This document shows, piece after piece, positions 21,580-33,500 of a stretch of DNA of 64,000 nt. How positions within the stretch are numbered: position 1 is the stretch's first letter; each line of letters starts with the position of its first letter. Position numbers and translations under genes: made by a program. The notes beneath the pieces were generated by a model. That model did no database searches and was not told the origin of the DNA. It saw only the letters and a list, made by a program, of their open reading frames with translations. Source of the DNA: Paramicrosporidium saccamoebae (Eukaryota; Rozellomycota); assembly GCA_002794465.1 (NCBI GenBank), contig MTSL01000208.1:103793-167792 (forward strand), in the 5' to 3' direction.

Positions 21580-23837
21580 TTACGGATGGTTTAGCGCAAA
21601 CTGTTCAAAAAACTTTACCATTTCTATGGGAGTACGCGGGATAACTAGCTCTAATGAGCGTAGGAAATTGTCTGATGTGATATATTCAGTCATGACATTT
21701 TGAGAGAGCGCTGCCATCCCAGCTTCCTGGCACAAAGCGGAAATCTCTGCACCCGAAAATCCTGCAGTCTAGCATGTTAAACAAGAGGAGTTTCTTCGTA
21801 CCTTTTGGGCCAATTCGTCCAAATTGACACTATCGGCGAATGGCATCTTACGGGCGTTTATGGCAAAAATCTCTCTTCGTGCCTTGAGGTCGGGTAAAGA
21901 AACATAAACGTGTCTATCAAAGCGGCCTGGCCTCATTAAGGCTGGATCCTAACAAACATTAAAGAATCAATACTGGCAAGTTACAAGAATGTCGGGACGA
22001 TTGGTGGCGGCGACAACGGTAACATTGACAAGGGGATCAGCACCATCCATCTCACTCAATATTTGACTAAGAACCCGATCGGATACGGATGATCCCGAAG
22101 AATCGGAGGATCTTTTCGCCCCAATAGCGTCAAATTCATCCTAATCATTATGATCAAAACTGCAAGTGAGATTACAAAGAAAATGACGGAAGGTGCGGCC
22201 AAACGGGCCTTTCGGAAAATTTCATGGATCGCCTTTTCCGAATCCCCAACCCACTTACTAAATAGCTCGGGTCCCTTCACTGCAAGAAAATTAAGACCTG
22301 ATTCGGTTGCCAGAGCTTTGGCAAGAAGTGTTTTGCTGCATCCCGGAGGGCCATATAGGAGAACACCTTTCGGTGGCTTGATACCAAAGGACAAGAACTT
22401 TTCAGGGTGCTTCAAGGGCCACTCAACAGATTCCTTTAGCTTTTGTTTCGTGGCTTCTTGCCCCCCAATCTGATCCCAGTGCACTTTTGGGACCTCGAGA
22501 ACAACTTCTCGAATAGCTGATGGTTTAATTCGCCCAAATCCTTCGTAAAGGTCCTCGTTCCGCAGTTCAAAGTCAACATCTCGCTGCAAGGCAATCAAAG
22601 TGGCCTCCTTGACAACCAAACTCAGGTCAGCTCCAACAAACCCATGGGCATTTTCTGAAATTTTCTCAATACATGCCGTGCTTATGTCATGGTCTTTGAC
22701 AAGAGCCTGTAGAATACCCATTCTTTGACTCATGTTGGGAATGCCAATTTCAATCTCGTAATCTAACCTCCCAGGTCTCCTTAGAGCTGGATCAATAGAG
22801 TCTGGCGAGTTTGTGGCTGCCAACACAAAGACTTGTTGGTCCAGACCGTTCAATCCATCCATCAAGGTCAGTAGCGTAGCCACCATTCGATTGTCAGCTC
22901 CAATCGAAGAAGAGTCTCGACGGGGACAAAGTGACTCGAGTTCATCGATGAAGATGATGGAAGGGGCATTTCTACTCGCATCTCCAAATATATCACAAAG
23001 TTTGGCCTCTGATTCACCGTAGAACTTGCCAAGTAGCTCTGCACCGTTGACTACGATGTTATGGCGCTTCAACTTGGACGCGACCCACCTAGAAAGCAGC
23101 GTTTTCCCCGTTCCTGGAGGTCCGTGTAGCAAAATGCCCTTAGGAGGGCGTACTTTGAATTTCTTCAGAGTCTCTACATGAGCTACCGACATTTGAACAG
23201 CCTCCATGATTAGTTTAGCCTCAGCATCCAAACCACCAATGTCGACTTTCTCACAAGAGTTAGTAAGAGGCTTTTGCTCGCTATTCTGGACTACAATACG
23301 AGTGTCCTTGGAACACACACAGCAGTGTAGAGTAGTACTAGTTTCTGCTGTTATGCGGAATGTGACACGGTCCATGCGGGTGCCGATGGGTAGGGAGTAT
23401 TCAAGATTAGTTTGAATGCAGGGCAACTCACGGATAGCAGACACTAGCAAGCTTTCCTCAGCCTTATCCGAGACATTGGCCAAAACTATTAAATGTTTGG
23501 AGATGGGAAGCAAGTCGCACCACGGGGAGACGGTCACATCACTTCCATCTTCTAGTGAAGCCATTGCCCCCCAAATAGTTGATACGCGGATATTCTTGGG
23601 CGGGACAGCAGGATTCGGCCAAACTGATATGAAATATGTTGAATTTACAAGCACGAGGGAACCAGCTGAGAGTGCCGCCAAAGTCATTTCCTTTGGGTTC
23701 ATACTTGCTCTAAATATCTCGCGAGCATTCTTTGGCGGCAGGGACAGGTTCAATTTGCATTTCAGTTGAGAGGTAAAAGTTGGGGATGGTGAAGATAGAC
23801 GCAGGCTGGATAGCTGGTCTATTAAATGGTCAGTCAT
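21580..23837 (-). CDS. AFG2: AAA ATPase AFG2/Drg1 (SPATA5 family)
   Basis: Hexameric type II AAA ATPase that releases Rlp24 and other shuttling factors from pre-60S particles in the cytoplasm. Exons 23837-22176, 22140-21985, 21948-21802, 21768-21580 (717 residues; introns 35, 36, 33 nt). N-domain to about residue 195; D1 with Walker A GPPGTGKT, Walker [11 protein letters not shown] and arginine-finger region [10 protein letters not shown]2 with GPPGCSKT (the Ser variant typical of Afg2), [14 protein letters not shown] and [32 protein letters not shown] between the two matches Afg2 rather than Cdc48. Start codon lies head-to-head with, and may overlap, the Rogdi-like gene. Confidence 0.94.
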
Positions 23838-23865
23838 GGACTCCCAGGGATTTGTCCTCGTCTTG

Positions 23866-24747
23866 ATGTTAAATACCTCAGTGTACGAAAAAGAAGTTCG
23901 GTGGATAATCAGCGACTATCTTCCACCCCACTTGGAATCAATTCTAAGTTTACTACGGGCAAGCGCGCGTCTCGCTCTAAACATTATAGGCTTGCCAATC
24001 TGCATGCTGTGAATGCGACCAGACAGAGCTGACCGATACTGGACGGCCGCTGCTTTTTCCAAGTGCAACTTTGGTGCTATCGACAGTTGGGTACCTGGCA
24101 AGCCTATTCTCACATTTCATAGAACTGACGTCCTAAAAGGGTTCGTGACTCTGGATGGCCCAAGAATCAGTAAGGCGGAGATCCAGCTGCATCTTCCAAC
24201 CTGGAACAAAGGCCACCCCGTTCCAGTGCACCTCCACCCCGACCACACGACTATTTTGCCGCAAATTTCCACATGCGGAACACTGATAGAATTAGCAATT
24301 CAGTCCATCGTGTCGGCAAAAGAGGACTACTCGGAATTGGTTGCCACTGCACTGGAAGATGCAGAGAGGTACTGCCGACAGGCGCTTGGAACACTGGAAA
24401 ATTCGGACAATTCCTTTCCGATGGTCCAGGCCGTCTTTACAGGTGCTCCTGAAGATCTGACAGTCTCTTTTGGGGTACAAAATGCCCGAATTGTTGCTGC
24501 AGCATACGTTTCTAGTCCCCTGTTTGCCACCAGCTCGTTATCGGGAAACAGTAGCTTAAGAGGAGCATCTCGGTCGTCATTGATCGGCTACCCCTTGAAT
24601 AATTCCCATGATATGCTTGTTCGTGTCGACTCGGTAGTGCCTGCTTTGACGGCAGCGCATGAGATGCTCGCGTATTGTATTTCCAGTCTGTGTTCGTTGC
24701 TGTCACAACTCGAAAAGATGAAAAGTCTTGTAAATATGAAACACTAA
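23866..24747 (+). CDS. Rogdi/Rav2-like RAVE complex subunit
   Basis: RAVE/Rabconnectin component expected to assist V-ATPase assembly. Proposed exons 23866-23989 and 24023-24747 (282 residues). EKEVRWIISDYLPPHLESIL aligns with the Rogdi N-terminal E-E-F-x-W-L helix; ISKAEIQLHLPTWNKGHPVPVHL and the C-terminal VDSVVPALTAAHEMLAYCISSLCSLLSQL match the family ends. The intron needed at 23990-24022 is 33 nt, the local norm, but would be GC-AG; a GT-AG alternative from 23969 is 54 nt, unusual here. Both use the same acceptor. An in-frame ATG at 23836 overlaps the AFG2 start codon on the other strand (shared CATG). Assignment probable, boundaries uncertain. Confidence 0.72.
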
Positions 24748-24770
24748 AATCACTTGTTCATAAAAGTAGC

Positions 24771-25067
24771 ATGTCTGGAATTGGTCCGCAAGGTTCTAAA
24801 ATGTGCGAAGATAAAGTCGCCGAATTCTTCACATGCCGCAGAGTCCAAGGCCTCGCTGGGATGGCAGCAGGCCTCTGCGGTGAATTGATGGCGGACATGA
24901 ACAAGTGTCTCGATGAAGAGACTGCCATAAGACGCCGGGAGAATGCAATCTCTGCAAAGGCACGCAAAGCCAAGCTTCAAGAACTACTATCTAGACGGAG
25001 ATATGGAGAGTCAAATGGGTCAAATGAGCCAACTGAGTCAACTGAGTCAAATAAAAATGAAGATTAA
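24771..25067 (+). CDS. CMC2: Twin CX9C mitochondrial protein, CMC2-like
   Basis: Small intermembrane-space protein of the Mia40 import pathway, linked in yeast to cytochrome oxidase biogenesis. 98 residues, single exon. The helical hairpin is explicit: C-EDKVAEFFT-C and C-GELMADMNK-C, each with nine residues between cysteines. The following KCLDEETAIRRRENA resembles the CMC2 post-motif K-C-L-x-x-E-x3-R-x-x-N. Other CX9C families (COX19, CHCHD) are possible. The C-terminus is an acidic, repeat-like tail (9-bp units, GAGTCAACT-type). Stops 30 bp before the stop of convergent MCM4. Confidence 0.74.
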   Translation: MSGIGPQGSKMCEDKVAEFFTCRRVQGLAGMAAGLCGELMADMNKCLDEETAIRRRENAISAKARKAKLQELLSRRRYGESNGSNEPTESTESNKNED

Positions 25068-25097
25068 TTATGAAAATTACTCGATCAAATAGGACGT

Positions 25098-27985
25098 TTA
25101 CTGCGCAATACGATGGAGTGTTGCAGCACCACGTCGGATATTCCCCGTAACATAGAAAAACTCTTCCTCGACCAGTTCCTCGACGACATCGCGGAGCCAT
25201 TTCTCGTTCACAGACTAAACACGTTAATATACGCGCCATATGTACAATTGAAGATTGAGCACTCATCTCGGCTAAGAGAGTGTTGAACTCGATGGAAGTG
25301 TGTCCTTTGTTCTGAATCATGGATTTAACCTGGCGTTTAAGCTCAGCTTGGCGTTCTCTCAGGGCAGAGCTCTTTCCAGTTGTAATCATGTCCATGTCAA
25401 TTTTTCCAGTAAGCGGATCAATAGCATAAGAAAGCATGGCCTCGCGAATAAGCCGAATTGCCTCGGTGACATCTTCGGGATCAACAGTTCTGGACAGACG
25501 CATCCTGGCATGTGCTTCAGCCAGACGAATTAGACTCTCCAATTGACGGGTGGTGGCGCTGACCGTCTTTCCAGAGACTCCATTGACCTTTCTCATTGAG
25601 ACATAGCCATTGGCAAGATCCCTTGCTGACTCTTCAGTAATCTTTGGCTGCAACGACCGGGCAAACGAGATATATTTTGTCAATAGACGGACGTCCTAAA
25701 GATTAGCAAATAGTTCAGTGTACAATAGAGTCCAGATTGCTTCGCGAGGCCCCGCCACTAGTGTAAAGACTAACAATGTGACGTCCAAGACGCTGGTCAT
25801 CCTCCAAGTTGACATTGTCAAGAATCAGGTAGATGACATCAAAACGGGAGAGGATTGTAGGTGGAAGATTTAAATTTTCAACAATGGATTTGGCTGGATT
25901 GTACTTTGATTCGATGGGATTGGCAGAGGCAAGGATGGAGGTGCGCGCATTCAGAGTTGTAATGATTCCGGCTTTGGCAATGGATACTGTTTGCTGCTCC
26001 ATTACCTCGTGAAGGATTGTACGAGTTTCATCCGACATTTTGTCAAACTCGTCAATACAACATATACCACCATCGCTGAGTACAAGGGCACCACTTTCAA
26101 GCACGAGTTGGTTGCTCTCAGCGTCACGGGTGATATATGCGGTCAATCCGACAGCTGAAGATCCCTTTCCAGACGTGTAGATGCCACGCGGAGCCAGTTT
26201 ATGCACATATTGCAAGAGCTGGGACTTGCTCACTCCGGGATCTCCAGCCAGAAGAATATTGATATCGCCACGGAACCGAGCAGTGCTGGACTTGCGCAAG
26301 GTTTTACTGATTCCACCAAACAACTGTAACAACAATCCCTTTTTGACATCGTCCAGACCCCAAACACTGGGGGTAATGGAGTGGCTGAGACGTTGATAGA
26401 GATTGGGAGTTGCTGCTAATAGGCGCAGATCCTCCTGCTCTGCAGCTTCGTCTTGATGAACTGCGTCCGTCTCATCAAAAGAGACCAAATACTCGTCCGT
26501 AGACATCATGTTAGGGTCCAATCGAAGACGATCCTTTTCCGTTCTCTTTAGATGCACAACATCGATAAAGGTACGGAAGAGTGACTTGACTCTGCGCTGA
26601 CGCGGATTCACACGAACTGGAGCTGAGCGGAAAATACCAGTAACCTCCACACTAGTAATGATGACGACAGAGTAATACGGAGTACCGATCACCAGGTCGA
26701 GCCACGTCTACGAGAGCGTCATAGACACAGAGAGTGACAGCATGGGGCGTTTGTCCATCGGGAATTGCATCTAAACTTTAGTACACTGACATCTAATACC
26801 TGGAGTCTCCTGAATCTTGACATGTTGCTTATCACTAAATAGACATCGATTGTGGATAATGGTCATGCTGTGAACAGCACCGCAGCCATCACGGGGACAT
26901 CTAGTGGGCTCGGCAATGTTTCCTCGAACACTTTCCACAGTCATAGAGTGGCCACAGGTGTTACAAACGAAAAAGGCTACACGCATATCTGGGATTATGT
27001 TACTGACTCTGATGATGAGTCCCTTGATGGTTATCAGCTTGTCAAGATCACTGGGATCCAATTCGCGCATATTTACAACTTTTCCGGTATTGAATGGACG
27101 CACTTGGATGGGATCATTGTTGAGATCAGCAGCCTCGGGAAAGAGCTCAGCAAAAAAGTCATTTACCACCATATCCATCATCTGGACCATTTCCATTGGA
27201 TAGTGTAGCAACTGCTGGGCAAAAAGGACCGTATGGGGATACGCCCGCAGATTGGCACAGTCAATATTCAGATTGTAAATTTCAGTGTCCTGAATCTGCT
27301 GCAAGAGACGCGGATAGAGAGGCTCGAGGTCATGTGCCATGGTGGTTGGGAGCGGAGCGTCAGGACCTGCAGCCCGAGCCTCTGCCATCTTGCGATGTGC
27401 AGTGGTAAAGTTGGAGAGGAACGATTTGAAGGCGGAGATGGCGTCAGAAATGACAATATTGGTTCCCCAGATGACACGAACACGTTCGTTGGTATGTCCA
27501 ACTCCAGCACCCTCTGAGGACGGAAGCGCTAATTCGTGCTGTTGATGAGGATTGCTAGCAGCCACTGAGAGCTGCTCCAATTCTCGCGTATTAGATGCAC
27601 CATTGACTATCATATTGGTTGCTGTAGCGGCCGTGAATCCTGCATCCGATTCAGAGAGCATCTGCTCCAAATGGACTGCACCCAATTCTGTGCGAGTCCG
27701 AGCACGTCGTGCAGCCATTGGGTCTAGCTGTGAACTCAACAATGTGTTTCCAACCCCCATTCCCGTGGCTGAAGAGCTTCCAAAGAGCGGCTCAGTCATA
27801 GTCGAGGGCGGGGTGGCACCAGGCATCAATGGCGCTGGCTCAATAGGACTGGCGGGGATATCTACTGTCCTGCGGTATGTCATCGGTGTCCCCGATACCA
27901 CATCTTCCATCTGGTGTCCGTCCTGATCCATTTCGCTGGCACTGGCGAATGGGTTGTTCTGTGACGAGCTGGGCGTCTCGGACAT
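25098..27985 (-). CDS. MCM4: DNA replication licensing factor MCM4
   Basis: Subunit of the MCM2-7 helicase. Exons 27985-26800, 26770-26686, 26651-25724, 25695-25246, 25214-25098 (921 residues; introns 29, 34, 28, 31 nt). Long Ser/Thr/Pro-rich N-terminus with potential kinase sites (residues 1-170), zinc motif CNTCGHSMTV...CPRDGCG, MCM core with Walker A GDPGVSKSQ, Walker B CCIDEFDKM and arginine finger SRFDVIYLI, then SATTRQLESLIRLAEAHARMRLS and DPLTGKIDMDMI, which identify MCM4. The last intron restores the winged-helix tail (SVNEKWLRDVVEELVEEEFF). Without the 26652-26685 intron the frame breaks at PGDR/VEVTGIF. Confidence 0.97.
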
Positions 27986-28211
27986 GTTCAGAGATTAGAG
28001 ATTAGGCGAGAGCGCGCGCAACAATTAAGAAATTCATTTTCCCACTTTAACAATGTCACGCAATCCCTCCATTTAATAGAAAACCTGCCATTCATGGGTA
28101 ACTAGCCAATCAATCCACCACTTTACAATAACATCTCCATGGCGACAGATCGCTCGATTATTATTACAATTTGGTGGTATACATAAATAGAGCAAATTAT
28201 ACACGCTGCTA

Positions 28212-29386
28212 ATGAAAACTCTGCTGTTAGGGCTACTATTTGGTGTCTGTTCTGCACGTGTTCAAAAGTAGCCCGTCCCATTGATGCCATTAATCTTCAT
28301 AGGGTTCCGCTTTTCCGATTGCCCGGCCATGGATTCCATTCCACTCGTTATGAGACAAAGGGACTGTTTGGAATCCACTTTCCCCGCACTGGGATCCAAT
28401 ACACCGAAGATAACTATCACATACCACTCTCCAACTATTATGACGCGCAGTACTTTGGAAATGTGCAGATTGGAAATCCTCCGCAGTTTTTCTCAGTAGT
28501 CTTTGACACAGCCTCCTCCACATTTTGGGTTCCATCTGGACAATGTCGATCAGTTCCCTGTAAACCCAGAAACAAATTCGACAATTCCAGCAGCACCTTC
28601 ATGAAGGATGGCTCAGCCTTTGCAATCCATTACGGGACGGCTGTTGTGCAAGGCTACCTTTCCAAAGATACCGTGGTTGTGGGGGGAGTGCCTATTAAGG
28701 AGCAGGATTTCGGAGAAGCCGTAAAAATGTTTGGCCATATTTTTAACGACGCGGCCTTTGATGGAGTCTTTGGACTTGGATTCGATAATATCGCCGCCGG
28801 AGGAGCAGTTCCGCCTTTTTACAACATGATCGAGGACAAGAGTCTCTATAAGCCCATCTTCTCTCTCTGGCTCAACGGAACCAGCGACGAACATAGTGGA
28901 GAGCTCATCCTCGGTGGTGTCGATCGTAGCCTCTTTGAAGGACAAGTTACCTTTGCCCCCGTCGTTCGTAAGGGCTACTGGGAAATCACCCTACAGCGTT
29001 TCTCCATCGGCGACGACCGATTTTCACAACGGCGATCGGCAGCCATTGCATCAGGAAGCACTCTGATCGTCGTGCCCTTGATCGACAGCCATCGAATCCA
29101 TCGCAAACTTGGAATGAAGGTTACTGATGACGGACGTCATGTCATTGATTGTGAAAAAGTGGAACACTTGCCAAACATATTGCTCACATTTGGTGGCAAA
29201 GATTTTGCCCTCAGTCCGGCTGATTACGTCATCAAATGGCACGGAGAGTGCATGAGTGCATTTGTGGGCCAGGATATTCAGAGTCCTACGGGTCCCATTT
29301 GGGTTCTTGGGACCACCTTCCTACGTCGTCATTACACAGTTTTCGATATGGAACGAAATCGCGTCGGATTCGCCCCCGCCAAGTAG
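28212..29386 (+). CDS. Pepsin-family aspartic protease homologue, catalytically dead
   Basis: Exons 28212-28267 and 28303-29386 (379 residues; 35-nt intron). Signal peptide MKTLLLGLLFGVCSA, short prosegment, then a pepsin/cathepsin D fold: YFGNVQIGNPPQFFSVVFDT, flap Tyr in IHYGTAVVQGYL, FDGVFGLGFDNI, and C-terminal GPIWVLGTTFLRRHYTVFD. Site 1 is DTASS rather than DTGSS. Site 2, normally AIVDTGTSLMVGP, reads AAIASGSTLIVVP without a gap, so the second catalytic Asp is Ala. The fold-forming residues are otherwise well kept and the frame is intact, so this is a conserved pseudoenzyme rather than a decayed gene. Location probably vacuole or secreted. Confidence 0.93.
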
Positions 29387-29461
29387 TCATTGCATCTGAG
29401 TCGCGTCAGATTTGCTTTGCCAATTAGTTATGACATTTGAATAAACTAGACTGAATTTGCG

Positions 29462-29798
29462 ATGGCACGGAAAGCGGTGAATAGTCCATTTGCCCTGTCT
29501 TTAGAAAAATTCAACGTGACTCTGAAGGAGGAATGCCATAGGGTCCTTTCATTGCCTGATTCCGGCGTGCCGTCGAGTGTCGGCTGGATGTACAGATTTC
29601 ATCTGGTCAACACACCACCGTAATGACAGTATTTATTAACCAAACAGAATTTTGAACCCCATAGCTATACAGCACAACGCGACATACGGGCTCAACCTTT
29701 CTCCTAAAGCGTAAGCCCAGCGACAGTCTCTAACCTATGCGAGCAAATTTCCAAAACAGTCCCAACATTCTATACAAAAGATAGGCGATACTGCATAG
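29462..29798 (+). CDS. Possible small three-exon gene, 91 aa
   Basis: Exons 29462-29619, 29648-29710 and 29744-29798 give one open frame of 91 codons starting MARKAVNSPFALSLEKFN. The two introns (28 and 33 nt) have the exact local signature: GTAA 5' site, TTAAC or TCTAAC branch, AG about 9 nt later; the coding length is divisible by three. No domain is recognised. The splice pattern is the main support; homology is lacking, so this remains a candidate. Confidence 0.45.
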
Positions 29799-29956
29799 GG
29801 TCTTACCCTGTCTTGTTACGGTCTAATAAGGACGGTGTCTGAGCATGTACATAGGCGCATGTGCAAATTAGCAAAAGAACGACTAACAGTAGCGATTGGA
29901 AGTTGAACAACGCTGACATGGGCGTTCGATGTCATACACCATATTTAATCACAGTA
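29799..29956. other. Spacer
   Basis: 158 bp between the candidate small gene and the tail-anchored protein gene (convergent). Nothing further recognised. Confidence 0.4.
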
Positions 29957-30163
29957 TTATTTAGTGGCCGCAGAACGTACTCCTCCAAAGCCATACTTCC
30001 AGAAAAATAGCACTACCAGAACTGCGAGGCCAGCCAGCAGTACAGGCACGAGGATTCGTTGGGCGGTTTCTTTGGCCCGGCGGTCGCGCTCCAGGCGTCG
30101 GCGACGGTCTTGGGAATGCTCCTTCTTTTCGGCAGGGTTCTTGACGGCTCTAGCACCGGCCAT
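29957..30163 (-). CDS. Small tail-anchored membrane protein, 68 aa
   Basis: Single exon with ATG at 30161-30163. Residues 1-36 are highly charged (KKEHSQDRRRRLERDRRAKE), then one hydrophobic segment (ILVPVLLAGLAVLVVLFFW) and a short Lys-ending tail. This topology fits a C-tail-anchored ER or mitochondrial outer-membrane protein and resembles RAMP4/SERP1 in size only; no family residues are convincing. Divergent position and clean start argue for a real gene. Confidence 0.55.
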   Translation of the reverse strand: MAGARAVKNPAEKKEHSQDRRRRLERDRRAKETAQRILVPVLLAGLAVLVVLFFWKYGFGGVRSAATK

Positions 30164-30566
30164 TTGGTGAGTAATTATTAACTAGGGATTTGAGATTGGT
30201 CGTCCAATTGAGGCAGAGGTGCAAGCTTCACAACACTCGCTGCGCTAGCAAGAAGAAAAAATTTGATTGGTCAACTGCATAATTCACTTCTACCCTTATT
30301 TGGCTGACTTTGGCAGGTATGGCGATATATATATAACTTTGGTACGGGGTTAAAAGTAAGTCCCATCGTTGGATTTCTAGACCGCATGTATGTTGCGTGG
30401 TGGGAGTATGGTCATGGTGTTAATATATCACCAGCATAGCGCCAATATGCTAAAATATAAATACACTGAAGTGTCAATACTTTCACTGTTTGGCCACACA
30501 ATAACCAACACTCTGCTAACCGCTTTACTATTTCATATGTATACTATCTGACATTTAGATACTCGT
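30164..30566. other. Spacer with CCAAT boxes and AT alternation
   Basis: 403 bp between the tail-anchored protein start and the SEC24 stop. Holds ATTGG/CCAAT motifs near 30210-30225 and 30267, a GATATATATATAAC tract near 30326-30340 and the 15-mer shared with 18510-18524. No gene or RNA structure recognised. Confidence 0.4.
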
Positions 30567-33500
30567 TTATTGGAGAAAGCTAAGGAGGGCAGTGCGCTCT
30601 GCTAGAGAGGCGGAATTCATCTCATGATTGATCTGATTATGCAGGCGACACAAAAAGTCCACATAGGAAGGACCAAGACTGCCTTGAGCATCTTCAACCA
30701 TCGAATGCTGCCAGTGAACTTCACTCGGATCAACTGACTGTCGTATAATTTGGAAAGAGAGATTCTTGTCGTATCGAGACTGAACCATTTCAATCAACTG
30801 TCTGGCTCTCTGAGAAGCTGGATTGGCCAGCTCTGGAAGATTGTCTGGATATGAAGGGAGGGCAGCGACTTGAGCCACGCCAAAAATTTTGCTCAAAGCT
30901 TCGGGATCCACCATGCTGCCGACCCAGAGAAGCAGCTGCGATCCATTGTCTAATAAATAGATTCCATGCTGCTCAAGAAATTCCTGAGAAAGCCGAATTC
31001 GAGGGGGGATCGTTTGATCAGGCGGCAATTCCAATAATCGATGTAGAGGAAACAATCTGGGATAGAAATGGACTGGCAACTCTGTCATTGCAGCAGACAT
31101 CATGGAGAACAAGGCAGTCATCCGAACGTCAATTTGAGTTACGCTGGGGGAGAAGGCGGAACACTTTGAGAATGCAAGACAGAAAATTGGGAGTAGCTTT
31201 AAAGACTCGGGGAGAACGAGCTGACCCGCCGGCATCGCGCTAGCACAGAATTTACGGTACGAACCAAGAGCCTGGGCGCTTCTTATATGGAAATGGTTGA
31301 CCAGCGTCGGGATAGGAACGGTCTTGATTTGGGAGATTGCCTTTTTACAAGAATATTGAATCAACGAGTCCAAATCAGCCATTCTAAAGACATTTGCAAT
31401 CAGCGAGGTAACAGTCAAGGAGAGATTATGAACACGGATCCGGCGTTGACCACTGGGCGTTGTGTGTAGAATAGCGCATTGAAAGGTAACAGGCTCATTT
31501 TCAGGCAGCTTTCCATCGTACATGAATGTGACGGCTATGGACTGATCACAGTCAATGGCTCCGAATTGATAATCTGTCTGGTTCAAGGTAGAAAAATTTC
31601 CATAGTATTCTGCAGTCTGTAGCAAGCCTCCTGCGCGCAGCCTCAGAATCGCGTCGAATACAAATGGCTTGGCTAAGAACCGATTCAGATCCCGAACAAG
31701 CGTCTTTCCATGGGTGTCACTGCCAAACTTGCTATAATGCATAATATGTCCACTGGTTGCGTTGGATAGATGCCCTAAAATCGTTAGTAGACTGCAAGAC
31801 GGGATTACCAATCGTAGCAATATCCATGAAACCCGACGGGGTAGAGACGAGGACGTATGAAACGCCAAATGTTGCAGCCTGGGCACCAAGCTTTGAATAA
31901 AAATCGCTTTGTGATAGAACAAGGGGATTGACCTTATCTGCACCAGAAGATGCCGCGCTATCGCGATTTCGAAGCAGCCCAATTCCAACATTGGGAAGAG
32001 TTGTATTAAAGAGAACAACTCGACCGCCGTGAGATTTCATTGCTTCCAAAGCAAAGGCAGCTGCAGCACCAAAACAAGAGTCGACGATTCTAGTCTCGGT
32101 GAACAAGGAGGGAAGACGATCCAAAAGAGCAAAGGCTTGTTCAGAGGCAACAAGAGGATCAAAGAATAACCCATCATTGAGGGGAACGAATGGTTCATGA
32201 ATATCGGACATTACCAAAATCTGCGGTTCAGATGCTCTCAGATCATAAACACTAATGTTCTTATCAAAAGTAATGATTCCCATTTTTTGAAAAGTCTTCG
32301 CCTCGCCTCCGTTCAGATGGGCTTCCATTTGTTCTCTAATGGCAATCAGGGCGGAGGCAAAAGCACCATTCTGTATGGATGAACGGGACGTATCAATTAC
32401 AAATAACAAATAAGGCGGTTCGGGCTTTTTCGAAATATACTCCTTTGATGCTACAAAATCGACTGTTCCATAAAGTAGCTCTGGTCTCTGACCAATATCG
32501 CTTCTTCTTCCTGAGGCATCCAGATTGCAAAAATACTCATCAGGGACATCATTGTTCATGGTGCAAATGTTGCATTCAAATGTTCGTCCTCCTCTTAAGA
32601 ATTGTACAAAAACGTTGATATATGCCCTGCATCGGGTACACCTCAGAGGTCCATTCACACCAAAATCCACAACGGGAACAGGAGACTGGCGAGGGGTCCT
32701 TTTTGCAAACGGCTGCACAATTAAAGAAAGGGGAAGCTTTGACGAAGCAGCTAAATCTTCTGAATTGGGTATGTGATACAGGGTGGATCTCATGAATTGA
32801 GAACTACAATTTCCATCATCCACGATGGTCACATCTGTCGTGGGCATCGGAGGTAGCATGTCAGAAATGATGCTGCTACGGAATAGTCCTTCTCCCGAGC
32901 TATAGCGTGCCTCGTCAGCTTCTTGTACGGCAACGACGTTGGGCATTTGCGCAGCACTTATTTTCGGAGGGGCCGCCGTAGCTTGCGGGGCATACATCGG
33001 CCGTCCCGGTGACGTTTGTGTCGGCATTCCAGTATAGGGAGGCTGTTGTTGTGACGGGAAAGGAGGCACACCTTGAGCCATTCCCCCGACCTGAGGGGGA
33101 AATGATCCTTGCTGGCCTGATGGATGAGCAGGATAAGATCCTTGTTGACCTGCTGGGTGGGGAGGATAAGGACCTTGCTGACTCGATGGGTGAGGAATAT
33201 AGGATCCCTGCTGACTCGATGGGTGAGGGATATAAGATCCCTGCTGACTCGAGGGGCGAGGAGGATAAGATTCTTGCTGACTCGATGGATTTACAGTTCC
33301 TTGCTGGTACGATGGATTTATGGCTCCTTGCTGACTCGGTGGATTCATGGCTCCTTGCTGACTAGGCGGACTCACCATTCCTTGCCGATTCAGGGGGTTT
33401 ATCATTCCCGGTTGAAATCCTTGCTGACCCGGCAGATTCATCATTCCGGGATGAGGGGCCTGCGGGAGCGGCGGATTCATTGCTGGACTATATCCGGGCC

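Noticed and set aside
24991-25683. Long C-terminal extension of MCM4 read directly from the ORF
   Set aside because: The frame reads through a 31-nt intron; splicing restores the conserved winged-helix ending and a stop at 25098.
28193-28200. TATA box ATAAATAG of the aspartic protease homologue
   Set aside because: Only 12 bp before the ATG that begins a good signal peptide; too close to direct a transcript including it.
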